Shown here piece by piece: positions 10,244 through 22,656 of a stretch of DNA of 49,426 bases. Made by a program: the position numbers and the translations under genes. The notes beneath the pieces are model-generated. The model saw only the letters and a program-made list of their open reading frames with translations. It ran no database searches and was not told where the DNA came from. Position 1 is the first letter of the stretch. Every line of letters starts with the position of its first letter. The stretch lies in assembly GCA_014621425.1 (NCBI GenBank), contig JAANBB010000305.1, forward strand, positions 1 to 49,426. Reading direction: 5' to 3'. The stretch is from Cylindrodendrum hubeiense (taxonomy: Eukaryota > Ascomycota > Sordariomycetes > Hypocreales > Nectriaceae).

Positions 10244-12676
10244 TCATACATGCCGAGCGCTGAGGCTCGCAAACGCATCCGGGCTGTGCCGGCCATTCGT
10301 CCATGCAAGATCCATCCCAAGGTTCATGCTCTCCCTGCTCCTTGCGGCGAAGGGGTCCGAGGTCTTGGCGGCAGTAGTGGTCGATGTGACATTATTCATA
10401 AAAGGGTTATTTGTGGGGGAAAGCGGCTGCGAAACACTGCGAGACTGTGCGATGGGTGCCAGTGGCGCAGCTAGTGTCTGCATAACTTGGTTCTCGGGAA
10501 TCGTCTGGGGCAGAACGGGTTGCTGGGCCAGCTGAGGATGGGCTGGCTGTTGAGGCGCCATTTGGCCGTAGAGTGCCATAATAGAGGCGTTATCAGGCCG
10601 TTGAGGTTGATAAAATTGATGCTGCGCCTGTTGTTGCTGCGCCTGTTGTTGCTGTGCCTGCTGCTGTGCCTGTTGCTGTGCCTGCTGCTGTGCCTGCTGC
10701 TGTGCCTGCTGCTGTGCCTGCTGCTGTAATTGCATATGCTGCTGCTGCTGCAGTTGCATCTGAGGCTGCTGCGTCTGTTGCCCAAATAGCTGTTGTCCAA
10801 AGGATTGTTGGCCATACTGCTGCTGGGCAACCTGCGGCTGAGGAATTTGTTGTTGCGTTACCTGCTGCTGGCCAAATACCTGTTGGCCTATCTGGCTCGC
10901 AGGCTGGTTGATGCTGGCGTTGGCGAAAAAGGGGTTTGTCGCCGTTTCAGGCTGCTGTAGAGGCGCTGGGCTCTGGAATACCATATTGCTCTGGAAAATA
11001 GAAGGACTCTGGTACGAAGTCTGCGACTGCTCAGGGATCTGACCAAGGCTCGGCGACGCAATTCGGGTCGGGGAGCGCGCAAACGGGTTGTATGAGGCCT
11101 GCGATTGTGCCGTGTTCACCGAAAGGGGCATTTGAGGGGCCTGCGGGTACTGCTGCTGAACTGGGCTGGAGGGTCCGGAAAGGAAGGGGTTGTATCCTGC
11201 TGGCTGTGGCTGTGGCTGCATAGGCTGGGGATATGTCATGTTGTTGAAGGCCATGGGCAGGTAGCCATTGGGGCTTATAGGCGCAGAGGGGCCCATTGAT
11301 TGCTGATACGTCACCTGCTGCGGGATAGGCTGCGCGGCGGCCCCTCCGGTGTGGTGCGGGAATAGAGGTTGCACTGGAGAGAGAGACATGCTCTGGAAAG
11401 CCTGGCTGAAGGCGTCAGGTTGTTGCTGAGTCGGTGCTCCAAATGGATTTGTTGGGCCGTATGGATTCTTGTTCTGGAGACTGCCCGTGGATTGGGCCGT
11501 TTGTGGTGGCGCCGGACCTAGGTTGTCAAAAGGGTTCGTCGAGGCACTCGAGGGTGTCGTTGGTCGGTCGGTGGCGGAGCGGATAGGAACGCTCAGACCA
11601 GCGCCGACACCGAGTCCCAGTCCTCCAGAGTTGGGTGTGAGCGGTGTCAACGACCTTGATGTACGCAGACCCGGCTCTCGTGGCGAAGGGGTCGGGAGAG
11701 GGGATGGTCGTCCGCCACCTTCACCCAAGCGCACCAGCGCCTCGATTGCTCGCTCGAGATTTCCATTTACTCCCTTGAGTATCAGCGCATTCCGCTTAGT
11801 GTCCTGGAAACCCATGTCCCGCAGCCTCACAAGCTTCTGATCCGTCTCATCGGGCTGGTCCAGGTCGAATGTCGCACCGAACACCTTGGATGGCTTGTTG
11901 GACAACCTCGGGGAGGGACTGCGTATCGTCTGGGCGGTCACTGTCAATTTGGGGTCCTTCTTCGACTTAGACGAGAGCGGGAAGATGGAAGAGGCTGATC
12001 GGAAGCCGAACTTGGAGTTCTTTGGGGGCAGTGGCGGGGGCGTCTCCTCGTCTAGTCTCGGGGAGGACCTTGGCTTTCCGGAGCCATTTACGGTATTGTT
12101 CATGTACTTTTGACGGATGAACCGCTCCATGGCCGAGTCGGCTTCATCGGCGTCGACGGGAACGGGGGGCTTTCGATGCTCGGAGTTGTAAATGTTGTTC
12201 GAGGCGGTGTTGCCGACCTTTCGCATGTTCTATCAGGATGTGTAAGTTTCCAGGCCGTCGTCGCGAAGTGATGGGGGAGTCTGGGGTCTCACGTCGACTT
12301 GCTCATTAGACCAGCTATCCATGCTCAGGGACTTGACCTTGGAAATGTGCGTGCCCAACTTTCGATGGATCGCAGCACACCTCATGCAGAGGAAGACACC
12401 CAACTGTCGGCGCTGTTAGTCTGGATTCGGGGGAGGGGATAATGCGGATGCTGCATCAAAGCGGGAAAGCGTACACTCCATGATGCCCAAGCTACAACAA
12501 CCGAGCCCTGTCAGCCAAAGTCCCGACCCAATATCACAAGCAGTCCAAGAGGGAGGCATACCTGGGTTGCGCGCGTGACAATCAGCGCACAGCTGATTGC
12601 CCGGAACATTGTGGACAAGTTCCTGGAGGGACTTCTCGTTCCGGGCCTGCTGGCGTTTGCTCATAGCTCCCGACAT
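10244..12676 (-). CDS. ArfGAP with UBA domain and Gln-rich NPF tail (Gts1-like)
   Basis: GTPase-activating protein for Arf, acting in vesicle traffic. Exons are 12676-12562, 12491-12475, 12403-12293 and 12229-10244; introns are 70, 71 and 63 nt, and the second exon is only 17 nt. The product is 742 residues. The ArfGAP zinc finger is complete: Cys30-Cys33 in CADC and Cys50-Cys53 in CMRC, then AIHRKLG with the arginine finger Arg58. The domain continues through [13 protein letters not shown] to about residue 120. A UBA domain ([17 protein letters not shown]) spans about 212-250. The rest is disordered, with six NPF motifs that typically bind EH-domain endocytic proteins, and a long QQAQ repeat. 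The domain order matches yeast Gts1 and related fungal proteins. The start is chosen at the first ATG of [20 protein letters not shown]; a second in-frame ATG lies four codons on. Confidence 0.92.
10618..10733 (-). repeat. 12-nt coding repeat giving QQAQ tract
   Basis: The plus strand shows repeated TGCCTGCTGCTG-like units with some TTG variants. On the coding strand they encode successive QQAQ blocks in the ArfGAP tail. Such repeats change copy number by slippage, so length may vary between strains. Confidence 0.8.
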
Positions 12677-15600
12677 GGCGCGGGGTCTAGGCACTTGGGG
12701 CAGCCGGTGGTCGCAAGAGGAAGCACAGCCAACACTCGTCGTGTGAGGGTGCAACGGTTGCCGGGTAGGATCGTGGGGGCGTTTCTCCAAGACTGGCGCG
12801 CGCTCGCACACGCACGGGATGACAAGACGGGACGACAGACGGGACGCCGAGGACGGGGCGCAGACGGGGCCGACTGACGTCGATGGAGGCTTGGGAATAC
12901 AGCCCAACCAGGTCGCCAGGGACTAGATTAAGCAAAAAGCAATGTTTACGGGAAAGGAAGCAAAAGGAGAGACAAAGAAAAGAGCCGGGGACCGTGAGCC
13001 GCGAAGGGAGCAGCCGCTGTCAAGGCGCAGCGGAAAGAATGGTATCACGGGGTGGCAAGAGCAGCAAGAGCAGCACGAGCAGAAGGAGCGGGAGAGGGAA
13101 AAGAGGAAAGGAAGGAAGAGGGAGAGGGAGGGATGGGAGGCATTCGCAGAAGGGTGTCGCGTTGTGCGATTCAGGTCAGGATGGAGAGCGTGGACGGACG
13201 GCCAGTGGACGGCCAGTGGTGAGTCGTGAGTCGTGAGTGGTGCGTGGAGCGGGTGCGGTGCAGGCGGGTGCGGGTGGGCTGCGCTTGCCCATGTCCTGGT
13301 AGGGGCGCTGTTCTGTCCTGGGCCCGAGCGGGAAAAGGAGGCTGCCTCTACCCCTAAACCGCCCAAAAGAGGCTGCAAAGATGCCCCCAGCAGCCCGCTA
13401 ACATCCCCGGAGGGCTCCAGAGGGCCCCAGAGGGCCAAAGACCACCAGCGGCCCCTACAACGCAGAGGGGCCACCAAGCCACAGTGGGTTTTCTACTGGC
13501 TGGTGGCCCTGTCTGCCCCACCGGTCCCCTAGTGGCCGCCCCGACTGGGCCTAGTCCGCCCGCTGGCTGGAGCGTCTCGAAGCCTTGGCCCGACGATGGT
13601 GCCAGGGGGGTCGCATGGGGCAGCCATGCTGCTCCATGTTGCTCCATGTTGCTCCGGCTCGAGGCGAGCGGGACAGGGTCTAGGAGTGGAAAAGCGTCGG
13701 ATGAGGTTGAATGATGGATAAGAAAGCAAGGGACGGGAACGGGTAAGGTGCTTGATGAGACAGCACGTCAATGTAAGTTGTCAGGACTTGGGGCGAAGTT
13801 GGGAACTCGAGTAAGTGAGAGAAAAGAGAACCCGAAGTTCAAGCAGAAGCCAGCGGGCACCTTTCAGCTCTAACCCGGTAAAGAAAGGCCCAAATGGCAA
13901 ACCTTAGCCCCTGGCGAAATCCGTTATAGCGGCTTCGGCCGTAATAGAGCACTTCTTTTGACATGCCACGAGTTCACGAGGGTGTGGGGGCGGGAAATCC
14001 TGCAGCACGACCATGTGGAATTGAGCAGGGAATCGCGCCTGTCGCCGATTGACTAATTACTGGCTCAGCTTTCCCTGTTGGCAGATTACCATATTGCTCC
14101 TCTGTGTTGGACGCGCTCTCATATATCCGAAAGGAGATGACGGGCACCGGGTAGTCTACTTTGGGAGGCTGCAGGTGCAGGGTCCGGGGCACATGGAGCA
14201 AGACATGAGGAAGTTGGTTTGACATCATCGAGGCTTTCAAAGTTCAGCGAAGTTCTGGGAATTAGTAAAGTCAGCGAGCTAGCCGCAACATGTCCGGGAA
14301 CAAGACATCATTCACAACTTGTCGCAGCATGAATCTCACTCTGTCAGGCCTCATGACGCGAATTTAGGATGAAGCTTAAGCCACCTGAAGCAATGAACAA
14401 ACAATGTAACGGCGCACGGGGTCTCCAAATACTTTGCGTCAATTCAAGACAGTGGACGAAAGGCTCCTGTCCAAGATGGTGGTGATCACGGAGGGCGGCG
14501 AGGCACCGGCCGACGCAGTACGCGGATCATCCGGCGATCGACATCCCGCCTCGGTCCGCCACTATGCGCGCGCCGTCAATCAGCAACCTCAGCGCCTGTG
14601 TTTGTCACAACACAATAGGCCGGAAGCCCCGGCCACATTCGCTGTCCCATCCACCCCGACGGTGCGCGGGATGATGTGATAGCCCAACCGGCGCCGTAGG
14701 GGCATGAGGCTCACATTCGCCCGGGAATGCCGGGGTTGACAGCTGGCACGCGCATAGAGGATCCAAGCTCTGCGTCCCGTGGTTATTTTTGGGAGGCCGT
14801 GTGATCCCGGGAGTTTGTCAGACAGATGACTGCCGCCCTTTGACGTCACTGAGCGTGTATGATAAGTATCAAGGAGCACTCCGGACGGTCCGAGGACGCA
14901 AAGGGAATCCGCCTGAAACCCAGGAGAGACGCGAGACGCGGAGAAGCATAAAATTACAGATATGCTCTCTGGATGAGACGCATGTTGTTCCATCCCGGCA
15001 CGGCTATAGGGTAGGTGGGCAACATTGCTTCCCCAAGCTTCTCTCGACATTACCAACCCACCTGGTCACCACCCCGACAACCATATAAGGATAATAGTAA
15101 ACAAAGTCCCGCATCAACTTGTTCGGCGGGTCGAAATGGAAGTCAGCCGTCAGACGGTCATCATTTGGAATTCACTGGTTGAGTGGCTGTGTAATCCGGG
15201 TCGCAACGGCGTGTCCGCCATAGACAACAACTGAAGTACGAAGTACGAGGAGGGGTCTTGGCGACCGACTGTTGACGTAGTTGTGCAGGGCAGGGCACAA
15301 TATTCCATCTGCAGGAGCTCGCCATCTCCCACGAGAAAGGAAATCGGAAACCGCAAAGAGGGAAAAAAGGGGCAACCGAGGCCGTGGGAGAGGGAATGCC
15401 GTCAGCGTGCAGGCATCCGTCCAGCCACCGCCGCCGCCTGCTTACTCCAGCCTCCAGCAATATTTCCAGCCTCCTGGGTAGCATCACCGCGCACGTCTTC
15501 AACGGCCAGAACAGGGCTGTACGAATAGGCATTGCGTACTCTCCCGTCAGCAAGCACCCAAAAGCAAATGCGCTACTGGACGGCTTTGGCTGCCAGGACC

Positions 15601-16285
15601 AATCCCCTGGTCCAGCCAGAGAAAACTCCCGCTTCAGACGCTGCTGACGGCCTCCCTCACCTCTTGGGGCCCCGTAGCCCATACCTCCCCGCGCCGTACG
15701 GACGCACCCGTGGGTCATTTTCTGGGTCATTTCTAGGTGGCCGCAACCCCCTAGCTTCTACCTACCTAGTCGCGTTGGGGGCTGCCTCGTCCATCCATCT
15801 GTCCACGTATAGCTCCTTAGGTCGTCGAGCTGACTTCTTGGCTCGCTGCTCAGCTCGCTTTGCATAAGATTACCCAGGCACCTGAGGCAAGCCCGAAGCC
15901 CGAGAAAAGCACCAAATACCAAAATACCAACAAAACTCCGACGGACAAAACTTACATCCGCACTTTAGAAGCTTCGCGACCTGCCGACCCTGCTTTTCTT
16001 CGCGATCCAGCCGCGGACACCGAGTCTCACCCTCTCTTAGCCTCCTTTCGCCTTCGCGAGACCGAGCGACCCGGACCATGGACAATTGCTAAAAGCCGCA
16101 ACAAAGCTTACCTACCGTCCCCCCCCTCCTCCGCAAACTGCCCCCCCCGAGCCTCAATTCAGTGACCTGCCCTACCTCATTACGTAGGGTAAGGTAGCTT
16201 TCCGTCTGCAGCTTCTCCCCCGACCCGTCCACAAACCAGACGTCCCGCATCCCGCGCTCGTACCGTGTCTGGCATACGTCACAAA
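12677..16285. other. 3.6-kb interval between divergent genes
   Basis: This separates the start codons of the ArfGAP gene and OSH3, so both promoters lie within it. The portion next to ArfGAP (about 12,940-13,140) is strongly purine-rich on the plus strand, that is, CT-rich in the direction of ArfGAP transcription, as in fungal leaders. Near 13,390-13,440 and 13,620-13,660 there are short direct repeats (CCAGAGGGC and TGCTCCATG). ORFs of up to 189 codons here have no domain signature. A CTACCT...AGGTAG inverted pair lies at 16172-16197. I see no supported gene. Confidence 0.45.
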
Positions 16286-19200
16286 ATGGCGGGCATTGAG
16301 CAGCTCGAAGTTCATAGCAAGGCACGTCAACCAGCCCTTTACCCGCCACCAATCGAGGCCGAAACCACCAGCTAACCCGCTCTAGTCATACGTCCTCCGC
16401 TGGGTCAAGGTCGACGACGGAAACACCCTATCATGGAGTGTCCAGCCGCACAAGAAGTCCATGTATGGATCATCCCCCCCCCCCTTTCCTCTCTCGCGCG
16501 CGCCAGAACCAACCTTCCCTTTCGAGACCCCGCGCTGACGCGACGGTAGCAACTTTGGCATCGTTAAACATCCCGGAAGCGGCGCCACGACCCTCGCTGC
16601 CTCGACGGGCGATTCTCTCGATGCCGGCACCGACGAGACGCGGGGCACGTCTGAGGGCAAGTCGAGCCGCTTCTCCAAGAAAGAAGTCACAGCCCAGGAC
16701 CTCCTGAAGAGCAAGGGCTTCATCCCCATCAAATGGGCTGGGAAATGCGAGGCGGACAAGGTGTCCATAGGCACCTACGAGGTCCTCCAGGGACAGAGTG
16801 GCATGTACGGTCTCGTCTTTGATAATACCTTCTCCAAGCAGACCTCCAAGACCGCAACATTCGTCGTCCTTACCTACCCGACCGGCTCCGCGCCCCATAA
16901 CTCGTCTCACCTACCGCCGAACCTCCAGGCGCCTAAGCCCGGGAGCAGCCAGATTAGTCTTGCCCGACACAGCGCTGTGAACCTCGAAGGCGTCGCGTCC
17001 GCCTCTTTCGACAGTCTCCACAGCCACAAAGCAGGAGGAAAGGCGACATCTGTATCTGGCCGAAGCGATGGTGGGACCTCGAGTAACTACCACGTTGGAA
17101 ATCTCCACAAGCGACGACGCAAGAAGGGACAAGGTTATGCGCGCCGGTTCTTCTCCCTCGACTACTCCACCTGCACCCTGTCGTACTACTACAACCGAAA
17201 CTCCTCAGCTCTGCGAGGCGCCATCCCCTTGAGCCTCGCTGCCGTCGCCGCCGACGAACGACGGAGAGAAATTAGCATCGACTCCGGCGCAGAGGTCTGG
17301 CACCTCAAAGCCCCCAACGACAAGGAATTCCAGGAATGGGCTCGCGCGTTGGAAAGGGCCAGTCGTGTTGCTAGGGGACTGGAGGCGCTGGATGTGCCTG
17401 GGCAGGCCGACATCAAAGTCAACACCCACCTGCAACCGATACAGCAATCATCCCCACAGGAGGATCGAGAATGGCAGCAAGTTGAGGGCCTGGTTAGTCG
17501 CGTTGTCGGGACTCGTGATGCGCTCCGCCGTCTGACGAAGGAGGTCGCGGTGCATTCGAAGCCAACAACGTCTCCTAAGTTTCTATCCCCAGGCTCAAGC
17601 AGTGCCATCGAAGAGGACGACACATATTTCAGTACAGCACCAGAGAGGAAGTCATTTTGGAGGCGGAAATCGGTCACACCATCATCAATGACGCCGACTA
17701 ATGCAGTTCATGCCTCTACCGCGGCTGCCCTTGCGGTACCTTCTCCGGGGAGCGTTACCACGACGATATCTGCGAGCGGGTCCAAGTTGGGGAACCGAAG
17801 ATCAAGAGGAAATTCGATCCAGGAGGAGAACTCTCTCCAGGATCACTGCCAAGCTCTCCTTGCTGATCTCGACTCCGTGGTGGCCGAGTTCACGACGGTC
17901 ATCAACAACAGCAAGAGGCGCCGTATGCCAAATTCTTCGTCCGCTGGCGGAGATCTGAGAAAGAGCATAGACTCCGTTTCGACCGCTGATGAGTTCTTCG
18001 ATGCCGAGGATGCCAAATCTGCAAGTTCTGGCGTCCTCAAGATTGACAAGATTGAGGCTAGTGAAGAGGAGACCCCCGGTTCCGACGGAGACGAGCCATC
18101 TTTCCGAGACAACTCTTCCATTTCGTCAATAGGGGAAGATGAAAATGTTGACATTGATGATATTAACCAGCTGTTCCCCTCAAAACCTAAGAACCTTTCT
18201 CCGTTACCTTTCGATAAACCGGTCACCAGACGAACAACCATCCCACCCGCAACTGCTCCCCCCCCAAGTCTAATCGCTTTCGTAAGGAAGAATGTAGGAA
18301 AGGACTTGAGCACCATCAGCATGCCTGTTTCGTCAAACGAGCCTCTTTCGTTCCTACAGAAGGTGGCTGAACAGTTGGAATACGGTCAATTGCTGAACCA
18401 AGCAGCGAAACAATCATCTCCAACAGATCGGCTCCTGTTTGTTGCTGCCTTTGCTATCTCACAATTCAGTAATGGTCGAGCAAAGGAGCGAGCGACTCGA
18501 AAACCATTCAACCCCTTACTGGGTGAAACCTTTGAACTCGTTCGATCTGATAAGGAGGTTCCCGGAGGTTTCAGGCTCATTGTTGAGAAGGTGCTACACC
18601 GTCCTGTAGTACTGGCTATGCAGGCGGACTCGACTAGCTGGTCGCTTTCTCAGTCGGCCTCCCCTGGCCAGAAGTTCTGGGGTAAGAGTGCCGAGATTAC
18701 TACCGAGGGTCGTGTGCGCATAGTCCTGCGCCTGTCGAACGGGCAAGAGGAACGATATTCATGGAATATTGCGACCATGTTCTTGCGCAATGTCGTGATG
18801 GGCGAGAAGTATGTCGAGCCTGTCGGGACCATGCATGTCGCCAACGACAGCACTGGACACAAGGCCGCGGTCGAGTTTAAGAGCAAAGGAATGTTCGGTG
18901 GACGGGCCGAGGATGTCGTTGTTGAAATCTTTAGCCCTGAAGGGGTCAACACCGGCAGCGGCCTGACCGGCACCTGGACTAGCGGTCTCAAGACTGCTGG
19001 TAAGGGTGGCGGCCAGGAAATTTGGCGAGTCGGAACACTGGTGGAAAATGCAGCGCAGACATACGGATTCACATCGTTCGCCGCATCTTTGAATGAGATC
19101 ACCGATATCGACCAGGGCAAACTTCCACCAACGGATTGCCGACTGCGCCCTGACCAACGTCTAGCGGAGCAGGGCAATCTGGATGAAGCTGAGGAGTGGA

Positions 19201-19415
19201 AGCACGGACTGGAAGAGGCACAGCGTGCACGACGACGGGATCTAGAGGAGCGCAGTGAGATTTACAGGCCGCGATGGTTCGTCAAGGCCGAGAACTGCCC
19301 GGAGGGCGAGGAGGTCTGGAAGTTGAAGGGCGGAAAAGAAGGATATTGGGAGGAGCGTGCGCGGGGAACTTGGCAAGGTGTTGATGACCTCTTTGCCCTC
19401 CCTGAAGACCAATAG
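16286..19415 (+). CDS. OSH3: Oxysterol-binding protein homologue, Osh3 type
   Basis: Lipid-transfer protein of ER-plasma membrane contacts. Exons 16286-16321, 16386-16462 and 16550-19415 encode 992 residues, close to yeast Osh3 (996). The N terminus MAGIEQLEVHSK-SYVLRWVKV and QPHKKSINFGIVKHPG is the GOLD-like domain of fungal Osh3. A PH domain lies at about 219-308 (KGQGYARRFFSLDYS ... EFQEWARALERA). A FFAT motif, EFFDAED at 519-525, should bind the ER protein VAP/Scs2. The lipid-binding domain runs from about 617 to 985 and contains KPFNPLLGETFE, FWGKSAEI and YVEPVGTMHV. The family fingerprint is altered to EKVLHRPV (717-724), with Arg where the second His is usual. The first intron begins GC rather than GT; it is the only choice that keeps HSK-SYVLRW in frame. 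A long linker between PH and ORD is disordered. Confidence 0.93.
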
Positions 19416-22400
19416 AGGCGCTGGCAATTTGAATTTCCATCACTTTAATGTTGATACCCATGCATCTGCTATTGACCGTTGCTCTGTTGTGCATATTATC
19501 CATCGTGGTGTGAATGAACAATAAGTTGATAGAGAAGTGAGCCGCATTTTGTCTCATGGAGATTAAAAGTTGGATTGGGCCGAGTGCCAGCTCAACAAAC
19601 CCACAGCCTGTTGCAGATTGAAATGCAGATTGGACAGCGTTGGTTGCCAGTCCCTGCTACCAGTCCTTGCGGTCAGAGCAGATGATGGATGATTGCTTCG
19701 AGAAATCCGAGGGAATGTTGATCCACAAGGAATGGTTCCGGCCCTAGTTCAGGAAAGGAGGAGAGTCAAAAGCAATGTAGCTGAGATCATCGCCAACATG
19801 ATGGATCCTGATATCCTGAGATGGGATATTGAGGGGTCTGACGTCGGTTCAAATTCTCATATCTGAAAACGGCTAGGGATGACAGTGACGCTGCGCTTGG
19901 CATTTGGATTGAGTGTTCACTGTACAGATGTAAAGAGGTAGGGAAAGGCTGAAAAGGCGTCACAGTGGTGGAACACCCCGGCTTTTCTAGATGATTGTGA
20001 CGATGGTAATCTCAATTGGTGGTGGTCGTCGACACTGGCGCATGAGGGCCAGTGGGCACGCTTGTTTCATCAGGAGCCACTTGCTTGGCTACCTCGCTGG
20101 CAGATCTTAGTCGCGAGCCAAGCATTGTCGGTGCCAGGGAGGTGATGCAAGTTGCAGGGGTGGGCGTTGATCATTACGACGATTGAAATTTCGCAGGCCA
20201 GCCCTTCTGTCGCCAGTGTCTCAGGAATAATGGAGTGATGGCATTGTTATGATACTGCCAGGCTTATCCCAGATCCATGTCGAGAGTTGGTCAATTGTCG
20301 AGGCCACAGGGCGAGGAGCGTGATTGACAATGGACCAGAGAGCCACTGAGGCACATGTGGCGAACCCCTGAAGATCAATCATTCAGCATTACTGAAGATC
20401 AGGTTGTGTGCTCTGTGTGTCGCAGGACTCGCAGGTAAGTGTCGTGAGTTGGCGCTGGTAACATGAACATCGCTGGAGCGCGGGATGCGACACTGGAAAG
20501 CTTGTTTACCACGGCTTGTAGGGCCTGAAAGCCATCGCGTAGCCACCGTTGGACTAGCTGGCGATGGTTGACAGGGAGTCTCAGGAGAGGACGGGACGCC
20601 AATCGCGGAATAATGCTGGGTGTTTTAGGGAGTGCCACGAGCTGGAGCACCTGAAGCAGGAGCCGCATGAGCAGCAGGAGAAACGGCAGTAGCAGCGGTA
20701 GCAGCAGTAGTAGTAGTAGCAGCAGCAGCTACAGCAGTGGCTTCAAGGAGGGCGTGTGTCTGTGAATAGCCCAGAAGGGTGACGACGCTTGGTGGGGCAC
20801 ACCTGTTCCAGAATCGAAAATCCATGGAGGTGCCAATTTTGGATCCTTGGCGGACGAGTGTTTGGATACGGGATCTGGGCGTTGGTTCGATCGCTGTCGT
20901 TCGGCGTTGTGCCATTGCGGTGGGTGACTATACGGTGGCTGAGCAGTCTTGGAGAGCAGGTTGAAGTCTGTGATCCGCACGCGTTAGAGGGAGTAAGCGG
21001 CCGATATGGATACGAGAAGGCGCGACGCTGAAAGGTACTTTCTGCCCAGACGCGATGCGCGGGAACCGGCAAGCGTTCAATTACGAGGTACCCGTACAAT
21101 GTAGCAATGTACCGGCCGACGCAGGTACCGCAGGCTTCGGGATCCGACGGCTCCTGAGGGCTTGGAAAAGTCGCTCGTGCAGCAGATACGAGAGCGAGCT
21201 GTGGCCCGTAAGCCCCGGGTGAGCTGCTGGGACGAAGCAAACAAATGATCAGAGATGGATGAAAACTGGCTGCAACAAGCACGGGCAAACCGGTGAGTTC
21301 ACTCTCCGTCCCGCGTCACATCCACGGCCGCGGTATCTGAATCCTTTTGGCTGTGCTGGATTTCAACATTCAACAGAACCAATCCTGCCATGTGCAGCCA
21401 AGACCTGGACCTACGTAGCATTGTACTTGGCATCGTACTAGGCCCCCGGTATTCTTCCTGCACCCTTGCTGGCAAGTTGGTGTGTGCCCCTGGCGTGGAC
21501 CACCGCCATTGTCCGCATTGGGACCCAGGTGGCTGCACGATAGGCACGCCTCTGGTCGGGCCACCATCTGCCGCCCATCATGTCTTCTCCTGGACCGGGC
21601 AGCACAGCACCGCATCTTGATTTTTCTTGCTTGCGCGCATCTGTCCAGCAACCCGCCATGCATCCCATCGTCATATCGTCGGATATCCGGTGTGTGGAGG
21701 ACGGACGAGTGGATTGCAGCATTCATTGCAGCTGTCTCACACACACATACGAGGGTGGTCTGGGCGGGATGCGTGGCGGATGGGCAACCGACTGACTGGA
21801 TATGCTGCCATGGAGGCAGAGGCAGCGCCAGCGCGAATCGTGCCAATCGTCTCTCCACCTGGCAAGGCTAAGATGAATGGACCAGACCTGCCCCACGCTT
21901 AATCACGGTTTCCCCATTCATGTCTCCGTCGTGTGCCTCCCCCCGGAAGCCCATGGCTTCCACTGCTTGACAGCGACGGCGCGGGTCGTCGTCTCGCCTC
22001 CCGATTTAGTACATGCGCACCCACCGTGACGTGAGCCGAGAAGCCGCTCGCGCCAGCACCTCCGGACCCAAGCAATGGACGTGGACGTGGACGTAGCAGC
22101 CTCAGGTCTCCGTATAGAGACTCGAACTAGCATCCCGGCCTTATTCTTCCATCCCTTGGTCCTTGGTCCTTAGCCTGGGTCCCTGGCTGCCGCTCCATGC
22201 AGAATGCTCCAGTGATGCTCCAGTGATGCTCCATGCACTGGAACCACCGTTGCCACCACTCTCCCCCATATTCAATACTATCGGTTCGCTCCCTCCCTGA
22301 CCCAGACACACACCCACAGACACACGCTCGTTCCTGGCCCTTTTATTAAAAGCCATTCCAGTTCCGCTCCTTCTCTCCTCCTCCATCTATCTCTCCCCCT

Positions 22401-22656
22401 CCTCCCCATTCTCGTCCCATTCCACCGGTTGGCCCGTTGCACCCTTCTTGCCCGGCCATCTTCTTTCTTCGCTGCAGTTATCCAACTCCCTCGTTGTTGG
22501 ATTTTCTTTTTAAGTCGCTGTAATTCGCCTGCCTCGCTACGTCCACTCGTTACCCGACCCTCACGGGACCCGTCCTTCTCGACGACCACCACAACCAACT
22601 ACATTCACACACCTTCGACTACGCTCTTTGAAGCAAGTTCAGCAAATCCGTACACC
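19416..22656. other. 3.2-kb interval before the GPI-anchored transferase
   Basis: No gene recognised. It has the OSH3 3' end, a trinucleotide-rich patch (about 20,670-20,738), a doubled GATGCTCCAGT at 22,205-22,230, and a strongly CT-rich leader from about 22,360 to the start codon of the GH72 gene. ORFs up to 181 codons are low-complexity or match nothing I know. The TTCAAATTC at 19,848 resembles a tRNA B box, but no cloverleaf forms. Confidence 0.45.
20670..20738 (+). repeat. AGC/AGT trinucleotide microsatellite
   Basis: Imperfect run of AGC, AGT and GGT triplets (for example GCAGCAGTAGTAGTAGTAG). It is not inside any gene I support. Confidence 0.8.

Noticed and set aside
15161..15730. 189-codon minus-strand ORF in the ArfGAP-OSH3 interval
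   Set aside because: No recognisable domain; overlapping plus-strand ORFs are equally long, as expected by chance.
19846..19858. GGTTCAAATTC resembling a tRNA T loop
   Set aside because: No D arm, anticodon arm or acceptor stem can be formed around it.
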